From: an uncultured Campylobacter sp.
GTDB lineage: Bacteria; Campylobacterota; Campylobacteria; Campylobacterales; Campylobacteraceae
Direction: 5' to 3'
DNA length: 15,334 bases
Assembly: GCF_938030685.1 (NCBI RefSeq)
Contig: NZ_CALHHX010000124.1
Coordinates: 1 to 15,334 of the forward strand
Shown here in pieces: positions 1-5,717 of this stretch. The notes under the pieces are model-generated. The model made no database searches. It had not been told where the DNA came from and saw only the letters and a program-made list of their open reading frames with translations. The position numbers and the translations under genes are program-made. Every line of letters begins with the position of its first letter. Within the stretch, counting starts at the first letter, position 1.

Positions 1-1175
1 ATCTCCCACGGCAAGCCCTGCTTATTTAGCTCGTCCATGAAAGGCTTGGCGTCGAAATTTTCCATATTAAATACGCCTTTTCCGCTCCAGATGCCTTTTG
101 CGACCATCATCGAGCCGATCATCGCAGGCACGCCTGTGGTGTAGCTAACGGCCTGCGCGCCCGTCTCTGCGTAGCAAGCCTCGTGGTCGCAGACGTTGTA
201 GATATATACTTGGCGCTCTTTGCCGTCTTTGAGCCCGCGGATCACGCAGCCGATGTTTGTTTTACCCTTCGTACGAGGGCCTAGCGACGCAGGATCAGGC
301 AGTAGAGTTTTTAGAAACTGTATCGGCACGATCTTGACGCCGTTGTGTTCTACCTCGTCGATGCGCAGCATGCCGACGTTTTCTAGGCATTTCATATGGG
401 TTAGGTAGCTCTGCCCAAATGTCATGAAAAAGCGGATTCGCTTTAGCCCCTTGATGTTTTTAACAAGGCTTTCGAGCTCCTCGTGATAGAGCAGGTAACT
501 ATCTTTGACGCCCACTTTTGGGTAGTCCCATTTGAACATTATTTCCATCGGCTCGGTCTCTTTCCACTCGCCGCGCTCCCAGTAGCGGCCCTTTGCGCTC
601 ACTTCGCGCAGGTTGATTTCGGGGTTGAAATTCGTCGCAAACGGATAGCCGTGATCGCCCGCGTTGCAGTCTAGGATGTCGATCTCATGGATCTCGTCAA
701 AGAGATTTTGCTGCGCGTAGGCGCAAAATACGTTCGTCACGCCCGGATCAAAGCCGCTTCCCAGCAGCGCCATCGTGTTTGCGGCTTTAAACTCGCCGTC
801 CTTCGCCCATTGTAGTTTGTATTCAAATTTGGCGGCGCCCGGGTGCTCGTAGTTTGCGGTGTCGATGTATGGGATGCCGGCGCGAGAGCACGCATCCATG
901 AGCGCTAGGTCTTGATACGGCAGCGCGACGTTTAGCAGTAGCTGCGCACCCGTTTTTTTGATTAAATTTACGACCGCGTCGGTGTCGTCCGCGTCGATCT
1001 GCGCGGTGTTTATTTGCACGCCAAGGCGGTCTTTTATAAATTTAGCGATCGCGTCGCACTTGCTTTTGGTGCGGCTTGCAAGGGTGATCTTGCTAAAAAC
1101 GTCCGCGTTCATCGCGCATTTTACGGTCGCGACTTGGCTCACGCCGCCCGCGCCTATGATTAAGATATTTGACAT
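1..1175 (-). CDS. Saccharopine dehydrogenase family protein, probable carboxynorspermidine dehydrogenase (3' end cut by window)
   Basis: The reverse strand is open from an ATG at 1175 to the window edge, giving 391 residues. The family runs to about 400, so only the last few residues are missing. The N-terminus (MSNILIIGAGGVSQVATV) is a Rossmann nucleotide-binding loop, G-A-G-G-V. Further in are AGIPYIDTANYEHP, LLGSGFDPGVTN and DILDCNAGDHGYP, typical of the carboxynorspermidine/carboxyspermidine dehydrogenase branch rather than fungal saccharopine reductases. In that branch the enzyme reductively condenses aspartate semialdehyde with a diamine, in spermidine synthesis that avoids S-adenosylmethionine decarboxylase; Campylobacter uses this route. 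An AAGGAG ribosome site lies 6 bases before the ATG. Its decarboxylase partner (nspC) is not in view. The family call is secure; the exact substrate is inferred. Confidence 0.88.
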   Translation of the reverse strand, partial: MSNILIIGAGGVSQVATVKCAMNADVFSKITLASRTKSKCDAIAKFIKDRLGVQINTAQIDADDTDAVVNLIKKTGAQLLLNVALPYQDLALMDACSRAGIPYIDTANYEHPGAAKFEYKLQWAKDGEFKAANTMALLGSGFDPGVTNVFCAYAQQNLFDEIHEIDILDCNAGDHGYPFATNFNPEINLREVSAKGRYWERGEWKETEPMEIMFKWDYPKVGVKDSYLLYHEELESLVKNIKGLKRIRFFMTFGQSYLTHMKCLENVGMLRIDEVEHNGVKIVPIQFLKTLLPDPASLGPRTKGKTNIGCVIRGLKDGKERQVYIYNVCDHEACYAETGAQAVSYTTGVPAMIGSMMVAKGIWSGKGVFNMENFDAKPFMDELNKQGLPWE

Positions 1176-1525
1176 TTGGGCTCCTTTAAATTTTAAATTT
1201 TGCTGCAATTTTAGCAAATTTAAGATGAATTTTAAGAGGCTAGGTGTAATTAATCATAGAGTTTGGTTGTAGCCGGGCGCGGCACGCACTAAAATTTTAC
1301 GCGGATAGCAGCATGCCGATTGACGGCGGCACGAGATTAAATTTACCACATTAAATTTACCGCCTTGTATTGCACGATAAAATTTTAAGCTTTAAAGGGC
1401 TAGTTTAAATTTAACATCCCGCAGCGAAGCGCGGATAATTAAAATTTAAAGCCCCTCGCTTCGCCGCTAAAATTTATCGCGCTTATTTTCTCGGCGCACA
1501 GCAAAACCACATACTGCGGCTAAAT
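1176..1525. other. Non-coding spacer, 350 bases
   Basis: This spacer holds the leader of the dehydrogenase gene (about 1176-1215) and the 3' flank of the small membrane protein gene. I see no ORF with a ribosome site on either strand. An 8-base inverted repeat (GCGAAGCG at 1424-1431, CGCTTCGC at 1457-1464) with a 25-base loop could be a weak hairpin after the small gene, but no clean U-tract follows it. The rest is A+T-rich and studded with AAATTT-type words. Confidence 0.5.
1208..1213 (-). promoter_or_regulatory. Putative extended -10 for the saccharopine/carboxynorspermidine dehydrogenase gene
   Basis: On the reverse strand TGC-TAAAAT forms an extended -10 (TGnTAAAAT) about 33 bases before the ATG at 1175. 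No -35 box is visible, as is usual for Campylobacter sigma-70 promoters. It lies in A+T-rich DNA, so chance matches are likely. Confidence 0.4.
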
Positions 1526-1699
1526 TTAACGCTTTAGCGAACAGCGGTTTAAAAAGTAGCAAGCGGGACAAAATCCCGTGACGCCCACGATAAAGGGCAC
1601 TAGTCCGATCAGCCCCCACCAGCTGCTAAACACGGCTCCGGCGATCATTATCGCTAGTCCGATCAGCGCTCTTATTATCCTAGTTTTCTTACTTAGCAT
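1526..1699 (-). CDS. Small inner-membrane protein, YgaP-transmembrane/DUF2892-like, 57 aa
   Basis: This reverse-strand gene of 58 codons including TAA starts at an ATG preceded by GAAAGGAA, a good ribosome site 7 bases upstream. The product begins with a basic segment (MLSKKTRIIRALIGL) and continues with two hydrophobic stretches, roughly residues 10-25 and 27-43. It then has a TGFCPACYFLNRCSLKR tail. That pattern of N-terminal Arg/Lys, Gly-rich membrane hairpin and G-x-CP-x-Y-x-x-x-x-x-C/S matches the DUF2892 family, found alone or fused to rhodanese domains as in YgaP. The family usually has CPLY; here it is CPAC-Y, which adds a second cysteine and makes a CxxC pair. The function of stand-alone members is unknown. 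It is monocistronic, flanked by non-coding DNA. Confidence 0.78.
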   Translation of the reverse strand: MLSKKTRIIRALIGLAIMIAGAVFSSWWGLIGLVPFIVGVTGFCPACYFLNRCSLKR

Positions 1700-2201
1700 T
1701 GCGTTTTCCTTTCTTTGTTTTTACATTTTGCACGTATTAATGCTTAAAATTTTTAAAGTAAGCAATGGCAGCAAACCGCCACCTAGCGTATCATCTTTGA
1801 GCTCGCCTTCCTATATACGCGCCTTGGTTAAATTCGGCTTCGTTTAATTATCTTTTCTTTTGCATAAAAGTGCGATCCAACAAAATTTATGTGCCTAAGA
1901 AATAAAATTTTATGCGAGCTCGACTTAAAATTTTAGCAAGCGTAAACAAGTCAGACTCGAACGCCGGTGGGCAGTAGGATAAAATTTGCGTATCGAAGGA
2001 TAAAATTTACACGCAGCTTTAAATTTGGAATTACGATAAATTTTAACCGAGCAGAATTCTATCGTAGCAGAAAGTTTGTCTAAATTTAGCCCGCCGCGTA
2101 TTTTTAGCGTTTAGATTTATGCACCTTGCAGCAAAGAAGCATAATGCGGACGTAATATTTACGATCGAAGAGGCACCTGATCTCACGCCGCACCGCTAAA
2201 A
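1700..2201. other. Non-coding spacer, about 500 bases, rich in AAATTT words
   Basis: I find no convincing gene on either strand. At least eight AAATTT-type words are scattered through it. Two copies of GGATAAAATTT lie about 24 bases apart near 1977-2007, and TGCTTA/TAAGCA (about 1740-1763) could pair. A 26-codon forward ORF at about 2119-2199 has protein-like composition but no ribosome site and an in-frame stop just upstream. The spacer separates the four-gene reverse unit from the small membrane protein gene and must contain that gene's promoter, which I cannot place. Confidence 0.5.
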
Positions 2202-2690
2202 TCAGATTTCGTAGCGATAAATCTTGCCGAAATTTTCATCCAGATTGTAGCTAAACTCACCGCCTGCGTAATAGATTGTCTCGCCGCTCTCCAGCTCGAA
2301 GCGCTGATAGACGCGCAGCACGACCTCGTTTTCGCTGATGCCTTGGACGTGGATAAAGATATCGCTCTTTCTGCCCGCGGTCATCGCCATCTGGTAGAGC
2401 TGATTAAATAGCGCGTATTCCGGATCTTTCTCGGCATCCTCTTGAGATAAAAAGCCCTCCAGCACGCCCAGCATCTCCGCGCGAAATTCCGTCCTGGCGC
2501 GCGCATAGGCGTTTTGGATATTTTCGATCTGGTTGGTATCGAGTAAATTTAAAAGCGAATGTTTGCCCACGTAAAGCGTCGCGCTCGATGTGATTTTGCC
2601 ATCCTTGTCGGTCACTAGTCGCAGAGCTTTCTCTACGCGCCACAAGGCCTCTTTTAGTTCGAGCCCGCTTTCAATTTCAATTTTCATCAT
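2202..2690 (-). CDS. Hypothetical protein, 162 aa, soluble
   Basis: I do not recognise this family. The start ATG (MMKIEIESG) is preceded by TAAAGGATCT, a good ribosome site. There is no signal peptide or membrane segment. The N-terminal half looks helical and charged (ELKEALWRVEKALRL, then NIQNAYARARTEFRAEMLG). The C-terminal half looks like beta strands (SDIFIHVQGISENEVVLRVYQRFELESGETIYYAGG), ending in KIYRYEI. It follows the exporter gene by 39 bases on the same strand and is probably co-transcribed as the last gene of the 4909-2202 unit. The composition is normal for a real protein, with no repeats. No function is proposed. Confidence 0.75.
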   Translation of the reverse strand: MMKIEIESGLELKEALWRVEKALRLVTDKDGKITSSATLYVGKHSLLNLLDTNQIENIQNAYARARTEFRAEMLGVLEGFLSQEDAEKDPEYALFNQLYQMAMTAGRKSDIFIHVQGISENEVVLRVYQRFELESGETIYYAGGEFSYNLDENFGKIYRYEI

Positions 2691-2729
2691 AGATCCTTTA
2701 TCAAGAATGCGGAATTTTAGCGTGAAATT

Positions 2730-3359
2730 TTAAATTTTAAAGACAAACTTCGCGATCAGATACGCCATATACAGCATCAAAACTCCCACGAGCGCGTCGA
2801 TTATGCGCCATGCTCTGCTGCTTGCAAAAAGCTTCGAAAGCGCCCGCGAGCCGTAGCCCAAGCCGAAAAACCACGCAAACGATACGAACATAACTCCCAC
2901 GTAAAACCACGGCTTTTGTGCATCTGCGATCGTAGCGCCGAGCGAACCCACGACCACGACGGTGTCTAAATACACATGCGGATTTAAAAGCGTAACCGCA
3001 AGGGCTTTGGCTACGACGGGCGCTAGCGGGCTATTTGCCGAGTTTTGGATCTTGGCAAAATGCGAGCCCTTGTAGGCGCTAAAAAACGAGCTTAGCGCGT
3101 AGCAGAGCAGAAATATGATCCCGCCTATGCTTAAAATTTGGGTAAGAAACGAGCCCTGCTTAAGGGTGCCGCCAATTAAAAATATCCCTACGGCCGTAAA
3201 TACGGCATCGCTTAGCGCGCAGACCGTGCAAACCGCCGCGACGTGGTTTTTTGCAAGACCTTGGGAGATGACGAAGATATTTTGCGCGCCAATCGCGACG
3301 ATGAGCGAGAGCATCAGCGCGGCTCCTTGCAAGAAAATTCCGATCGGCAAGGAGTTCAA
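2730..3359 (-). CDS. LysE/ArgO family amino-acid exporter
   Basis: The product is 209 residues, the usual length for the LysE/ArgO family of basic-amino-acid exporters, with about six hydrophobic segments. Family signatures are visible: SLIVAIGAQNIFVISQGL in the first membrane segment (the GAQN motif) and LLNPHVYLDTVVVVGSLGA near the middle (the NPHVYLDT motif). It should sit in the inner membrane and export lysine, arginine or a related compound; the substrate cannot be read from sequence. The start is a TTG at 3357-3359, preceded by AGGCAGG about 8-14 bases upstream. A second TTG three codons in is possible, and the first ATG falls inside membrane segment one and is unlikely. It follows the upstream gene's TAG by 12 bases. 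Confidence 0.88.
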   Translation of the reverse strand: MNSLPIGIFLQGAALMLSLIVAIGAQNIFVISQGLAKNHVAAVCTVCALSDAVFTAVGIFLIGGTLKQGSFLTQILSIGGIIFLLCYALSSFFSAYKGSHFAKIQNSANSPLAPVVAKALAVTLLNPHVYLDTVVVVGSLGATIADAQKPWFYVGVMFVSFAWFFGLGYGSRALSKLFASSRAWRIIDALVGVLMLYMAYLIAKFVFKI

Positions 3360-3371
3360 GACCGCGCCTGC

Positions 3372-4295
3372 CTACTTATTTTTACTTTCGCAGGCGGAGC
3401 TTTGCATCGCGGCATCGGCGGTATCGGAGTCAGCTACCGCCGTACTTTCGGGCGCAGCGCCAGGCTCATTATCGCCCGCGGAAATTTTAGGCGCGGGATT
3501 CTCGGCGCCTGTGAAATTTTCACCCGCAGCGGCATTATTTGAAGAAACTGTATTATTCGGCGCGGCGGAGCTTTGTTTGTTTAAATTTGAAGCGCCCTTC
3601 AAATTCTGCGCGCCGTTTGAATCGGCGGCGCCATTAGAATTTTGCGCGGCGAAATCCTGCGCCACGCCGAAATTCTGCGCGCCTAAATTTTCATCTAAAT
3701 TTTGTGCGCCGCTGGAATTTTGCGAAGCGGAATTCTCATCGCGGAGGTTTTTAGCTTCAAAATTTTTAGCGCTACTCGCGCTTTTTTTAGAACTCTTAGC
3801 GCCCTTGCGAGTCTTTGGAGCGGCTTGCTCTTCCTCAGAGCTTTGCGAAAGACCCGCTTTTTCGCGTAAAATTTTGCTCAGCTCGTAGATTGAAATTTCA
3901 AACGAGCCCGGCAGCGTGGCCTCCGTGTCGCTGTAAAATCGTAAAAAATTAAAGCGGTCCTGCGCCTGCGGCATTTTTTTGAATACAAAATTTAAAAGCT
4001 CCGTTTTGTTTCTGCCTGCGACGAAGGTTTTGGTGCCTAAATTTGCGATATCTTTGTATTCGAAGCTCTCGGAATTTGCGCCGCGCACGATCGTAAAAGC
4101 ATCCTCGCCGATCTGCAAATAATTTTTAGCGCCAAGTCTGAGCGCGCAAAAAAACGCGCAAAATGCCGCCACTACGGAAGCAAAAAGCGCCGCGCCGCCA
4201 AAGCCCGCGTGGTAGCAATATCCGCTAGCAAGCGCCAAAATCGCCGACCCCGCCAGCGTCATCGCTACGGGCTTTTTATTCTCTTTTACTATCAT
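3372..4295 (-). CDS. Two-TM membrane protein with PH-like region and long Ala/Asn/Ser low-complexity tail
   Basis: The product is 307 residues. Residues 11-29 and 33-52 are hydrophobic and probably form a membrane hairpin. Residues about 55-145 (YLQIGEDAFTIVRG, then YKDIANLGTKTF) resemble the strand pattern of bacterial PH-like (DUF304-type) domains; this is a tentative reading. From about residue 150 to the end the sequence is low complexity, rich in Ala, Asn, Ser and Gly. It includes degenerate repeats: GAQNL at 196-200, GAQNF at 205-209, VAQDF at 211-215, AAQNS at 216-220 and GAQNL at 228-232. The ATG overlaps the TGA of the lipoprotein gene (ATGA), so translation is coupled and this reading frame is secure over a long opposite-strand ORF covering the tail. 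Function is unknown. Confidence 0.78.
   Translation of the reverse strand: MIVKENKKPVAMTLAGSAILALASGYCYHAGFGGAALFASVVAAFCAFFCALRLGAKNYLQIGEDAFTIVRGANSESFEYKDIANLGTKTFVAGRNKTELLNFVFKKMPQAQDRFNFLRFYSDTEATLPGSFEISIYELSKILREKAGLSQSSEEEQAAPKTRKGAKSSKKSASSAKNFEAKNLRDENSASQNSSGAQNLDENLGAQNFGVAQDFAAQNSNGAADSNGAQNLKGASNLNKQSSAAPNNTVSSNNAAAGENFTGAENPAPKISAGDNEPGAAPESTAVADSDTADAAMQSSACESKNK
3480..3850. repeat. Degenerate low-complexity repeats coding the Ala/Asn-rich tail
   Basis: On the forward strand this stretch repeats words such as AAATTCTGCGCG (3601-3612 and 3670-3681) and AATTTTGCGC or AATTTTGTGC, read on the reverse strand as (G/A)AQN(F/L/S). The spacing varies, so this is not a clean tandem array. 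The same 11-mer AAATTCTGCGC recurs inside the selA insertion at 12636-12646, and ATTCTGCG recurs in the chaperone gene near 9418. Confidence 0.65.
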
Positions 4296-4909
4296 CTTCC
4301 CTGCTTAATCAGTTGTCTAATATATTCGTAAATTTTAAAATTTAGCGCATCCATTACCGAGTCTTTAGAGCCTGGATTTTTGATACTTTGGTAATTGAGA
4401 TTAGTTACGTAATCCTTCCAAGCGCCTTTGTTTTTAACGCTTATGTAGAGGCTAATCTGCGAGTCGTAGAAATAATCTCTGTAATAATCGTCGTCGTCCC
4501 AAGGATCATAACCAAACGGCATCCCCCAGCCCACGCCCACGCCCGTATATCTGTAATATCTGCCAAATCCCATACCGAAGCTAAATCTCGGATTATCCCA
4601 CGATCTACGCGAAAAATCCGCCTTGCGGAAGTAGTTGAGATTGCCGCCGATTTGGACGTTCGCCGCGCTTTTATTTACGACCTTAAATCCGTCCATGCGC
4701 AGATGCTGGATCATTACTTGGGTTAAATTTGAATCCGTCGTAGAGGTATTGGTGAAATTTACGCTTATGAGCTTATCCTGCGGAAATTCCATAATGTGAA
4801 GCGGCTCGGAAGTGCGCACAATACCGCTATTTACGGGCACGTTTTTAGAGCAACCTGTAAAAATCAAAAACGCCGAAATGACCAAAAAAAGTGAAATTTT
4901 ATTTTTCAA
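4292..4909 (-). CDS. Predicted lipoprotein, 205 aa, unknown family
   Basis: The first 20 residues form a lipoprotein signal: MKNK, a hydrophobic stretch, then F-T-G-C with the lipidated cysteine at residue 20. The start codon is a TTG (4907-4909) with AAAGGA just upstream, and no other start keeps the signal intact. The mature part opens with a probable beta-strand and helix region (LISVNFTNTSTTDSNLTQVM). Residues about 108-149 are very rich in Gly, Tyr, Phe, Trp and Asp, including PWDDDD followed by YYRDYFYD. The C-terminus is helical (DALNFKIYEYIRQLIKQGR). I cannot assign a family. Lacking Asp at position +2 it is probably sent to the outer membrane, by analogy with the E. coli sorting rule. 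It is first gene of the unit and overlaps the next by 4 bases. Confidence 0.8.
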   Translation of the reverse strand: MKNKISLFLVISAFLIFTGCSKNVPVNSGIVRTSEPLHIMEFPQDKLISVNFTNTSTTDSNLTQVMIQHLRMDGFKVVNKSAANVQIGGNLNYFRKADFSRRSWDNPRFSFGMGFGRYYRYTGVGVGWGMPFGYDPWDDDDYYRDYFYDSQISLYISVKNKGAWKDYVTNLNYQSIKNPGSKDSVMDALNFKIYEYIRQLIKQGR

Positions 4910-4952
4910 GACGGATCCTTTCGCTTAAGATTTCAAATCCTAAATTTGAGTG

Positions 4953-4958
4953 ATTGTA
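4953..4958 (-). promoter_or_regulatory. Putative -10 for the lipoprotein operon
   Basis: The reverse strand reads TGC-TACAAT, an extended -10 about 44 bases before the TTG start at 4909, with A/T-rich DNA upstream. It lies between the fdh terminator and the lipoprotein gene, where a promoter is needed. The same hexamer precedes the gene at 15281. Confidence 0.5.
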
Positions 4959-5044
4959 GCATAAATTTAAAATTTTAATGTCAGTAAGGAGTGATTTTTT
5001 GAAATAATATAACGATCGATACGCAGGAGCGGAGATTTTCAAAT

Positions 5045-5089
5045 AAAATTTCGCGCCGAGCGACCGCTAAATTTAAAGCCGTCGCTCGG
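5045..5089 (-). terminator. Rho-independent terminator of the fdh operon
   Basis: CCGAGCGAC (5056-5064) and GTCGCTCGG (5081-5089) form a perfect 9-base-pair, G+C-rich stem with a 16-base loop. On the reverse transcript the stem is followed by CGCGAAAUUUUAUUU. The flanking AAATTT words at 5046-5051 and 5093-5098 could extend the stem. It sits about 60-95 bases past the fdhB stop, with no further gene on that strand until the lipoprotein. Confidence 0.75.
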
Positions 5090-5112
5090 TTGAAATTTCT
5101 GCGAAAAGAGAC

Positions 5113-5144
5113 GGAATTTTAAAACCGGAGGAGTTTAAAATTCC
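5113..5144 (-). repeat. Perfect inverted repeat in the fdhB 3' untranslated region, loop CUCCUCCGGU
   Basis: GGAATTTTAAA (5113-5123) and TTTAAAATTCC (5134-5144) pair over 11 bases around a 10-base loop. It begins 6 bases after the fdhB TAA. On the reverse transcript the loop reads CUCCUCCGGU, complementary to Shine-Dalgarno sequences. The arms are A+T-rich and no U-tract follows, so it is a poor terminator. It may protect the 3' end or have a regulatory role. Confidence 0.6.
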
Positions 5145-5150
5145 ACAATC

Positions 5151-5708
5151 TTATAGGCTCACGCCGCGCGTAAGTACGCGCTTGCGATAAACCTCCGAAA
5201 CTCTGCTCGCGTCGCCCACGATTAGAGCGTTCGTGCAACAGATCGCCGCACAAATCGGAACCTTGCCCTCTGCGATGCGGTTTTGGCCGTATTTATGTAG
5301 CTCTTCGTGCGAAAACGTAGGCTCCGGTCCACCCGCGCACATAGTACACTTATCCATCGCACCTTTAATACCGAAAGCTCCGTCTCTAGGGAATTGCGGA
5401 GCGCCGAACGGACACGCGTAGAGGCAATATCCACAGCCGATACATTTATCTTTGTCGTGTAAAACGACGCCGTCGGTTCTGATATAGAAGCATTGAACCG
5501 GACAAACCTGCGCGCAAGGCGCATCGGTGCAGTGTTGGCAAGCGATAGAGCTTGAAACCTCCTGCCCCTCTATGCCCTCGTTTAAAGTGATGACCTTGCG
5601 CCTATTGATCTGCACGGGAACCTCGTGCGCCGAGCTGCAGGCTACCTGGCAACCATAGCAAGCGATGCAACGCTCGACATCGACGTAAAATTTTAATCTT
5701 GCCGGCAT
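5151..5708 (-). CDS. fdhB: Formate dehydrogenase iron-sulfur subunit
   Basis: This 185-residue protein has the four [4Fe-4S] cluster motifs of the FdhB/FdnH/HycB family: Cys14, 17, 20 and 24; Cys57, 60, 65 and 69; Cys89, 92, 95 and 99; and Cys73, 121, 124, 153 and 157/158 supplying the rest. It takes electrons from FdhA and passes them along its cluster chain. It has no signal peptide, as expected for a subunit carried across the membrane bound to the Tat-exported FdhA. It also lacks the C-terminal membrane helix of E. coli FdnH. The start ATG lies 9 bases after the fdhA stop with AGGAGATAA between, a strong ribosome site. Unlike the C. jejuni locus, no fdhC follows. Confidence 0.95.
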   Translation of the reverse strand: MPARLKFYVDVERCIACYGCQVACSSAHEVPVQINRRKVITLNEGIEGQEVSSSIACQHCTDAPCAQVCPVQCFYIRTDGVVLHDKDKCIGCGYCLYACPFGAPQFPRDGAFGIKGAMDKCTMCAGGPEPTFSHEELHKYGQNRIAEGKVPICAAICCTNALIVGDASRVSEVYRKRVLTRGVSL

Positions 5709-5717
5709 TTTATCTCC

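Noticed and set aside
1424..1464. Terminator after the small membrane protein gene
   Set aside because: The stem has 8 base pairs but a 25-base loop, and no U-tract follows on the reverse strand; it is too weak to call.
1930..1995. Possible tRNA, from GTTCGAGTC resembling a T-loop on the reverse strand
   Set aside because: The bases flanking the loop do not pair into a T stem and no acceptor stem can be found, so selC is not here.
2119..2199. Forward ORF of 26 codons, protein-like composition (MHLAAKKHNADVIF...)
   Set aside because: There is no ribosome site, a stop lies just upstream in frame, and no family is recognised. It could be a gene remnant but cannot be supported.
3115..3888. Forward ORF of 257 codons, rich in FCAP-type repeats
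   Set aside because: It is the complement of the exporter and the low-complexity tail. The reverse frame has the membrane anchor, start overlap and family motifs; the forward ORF has no ribosome site and begins inside the exporter.
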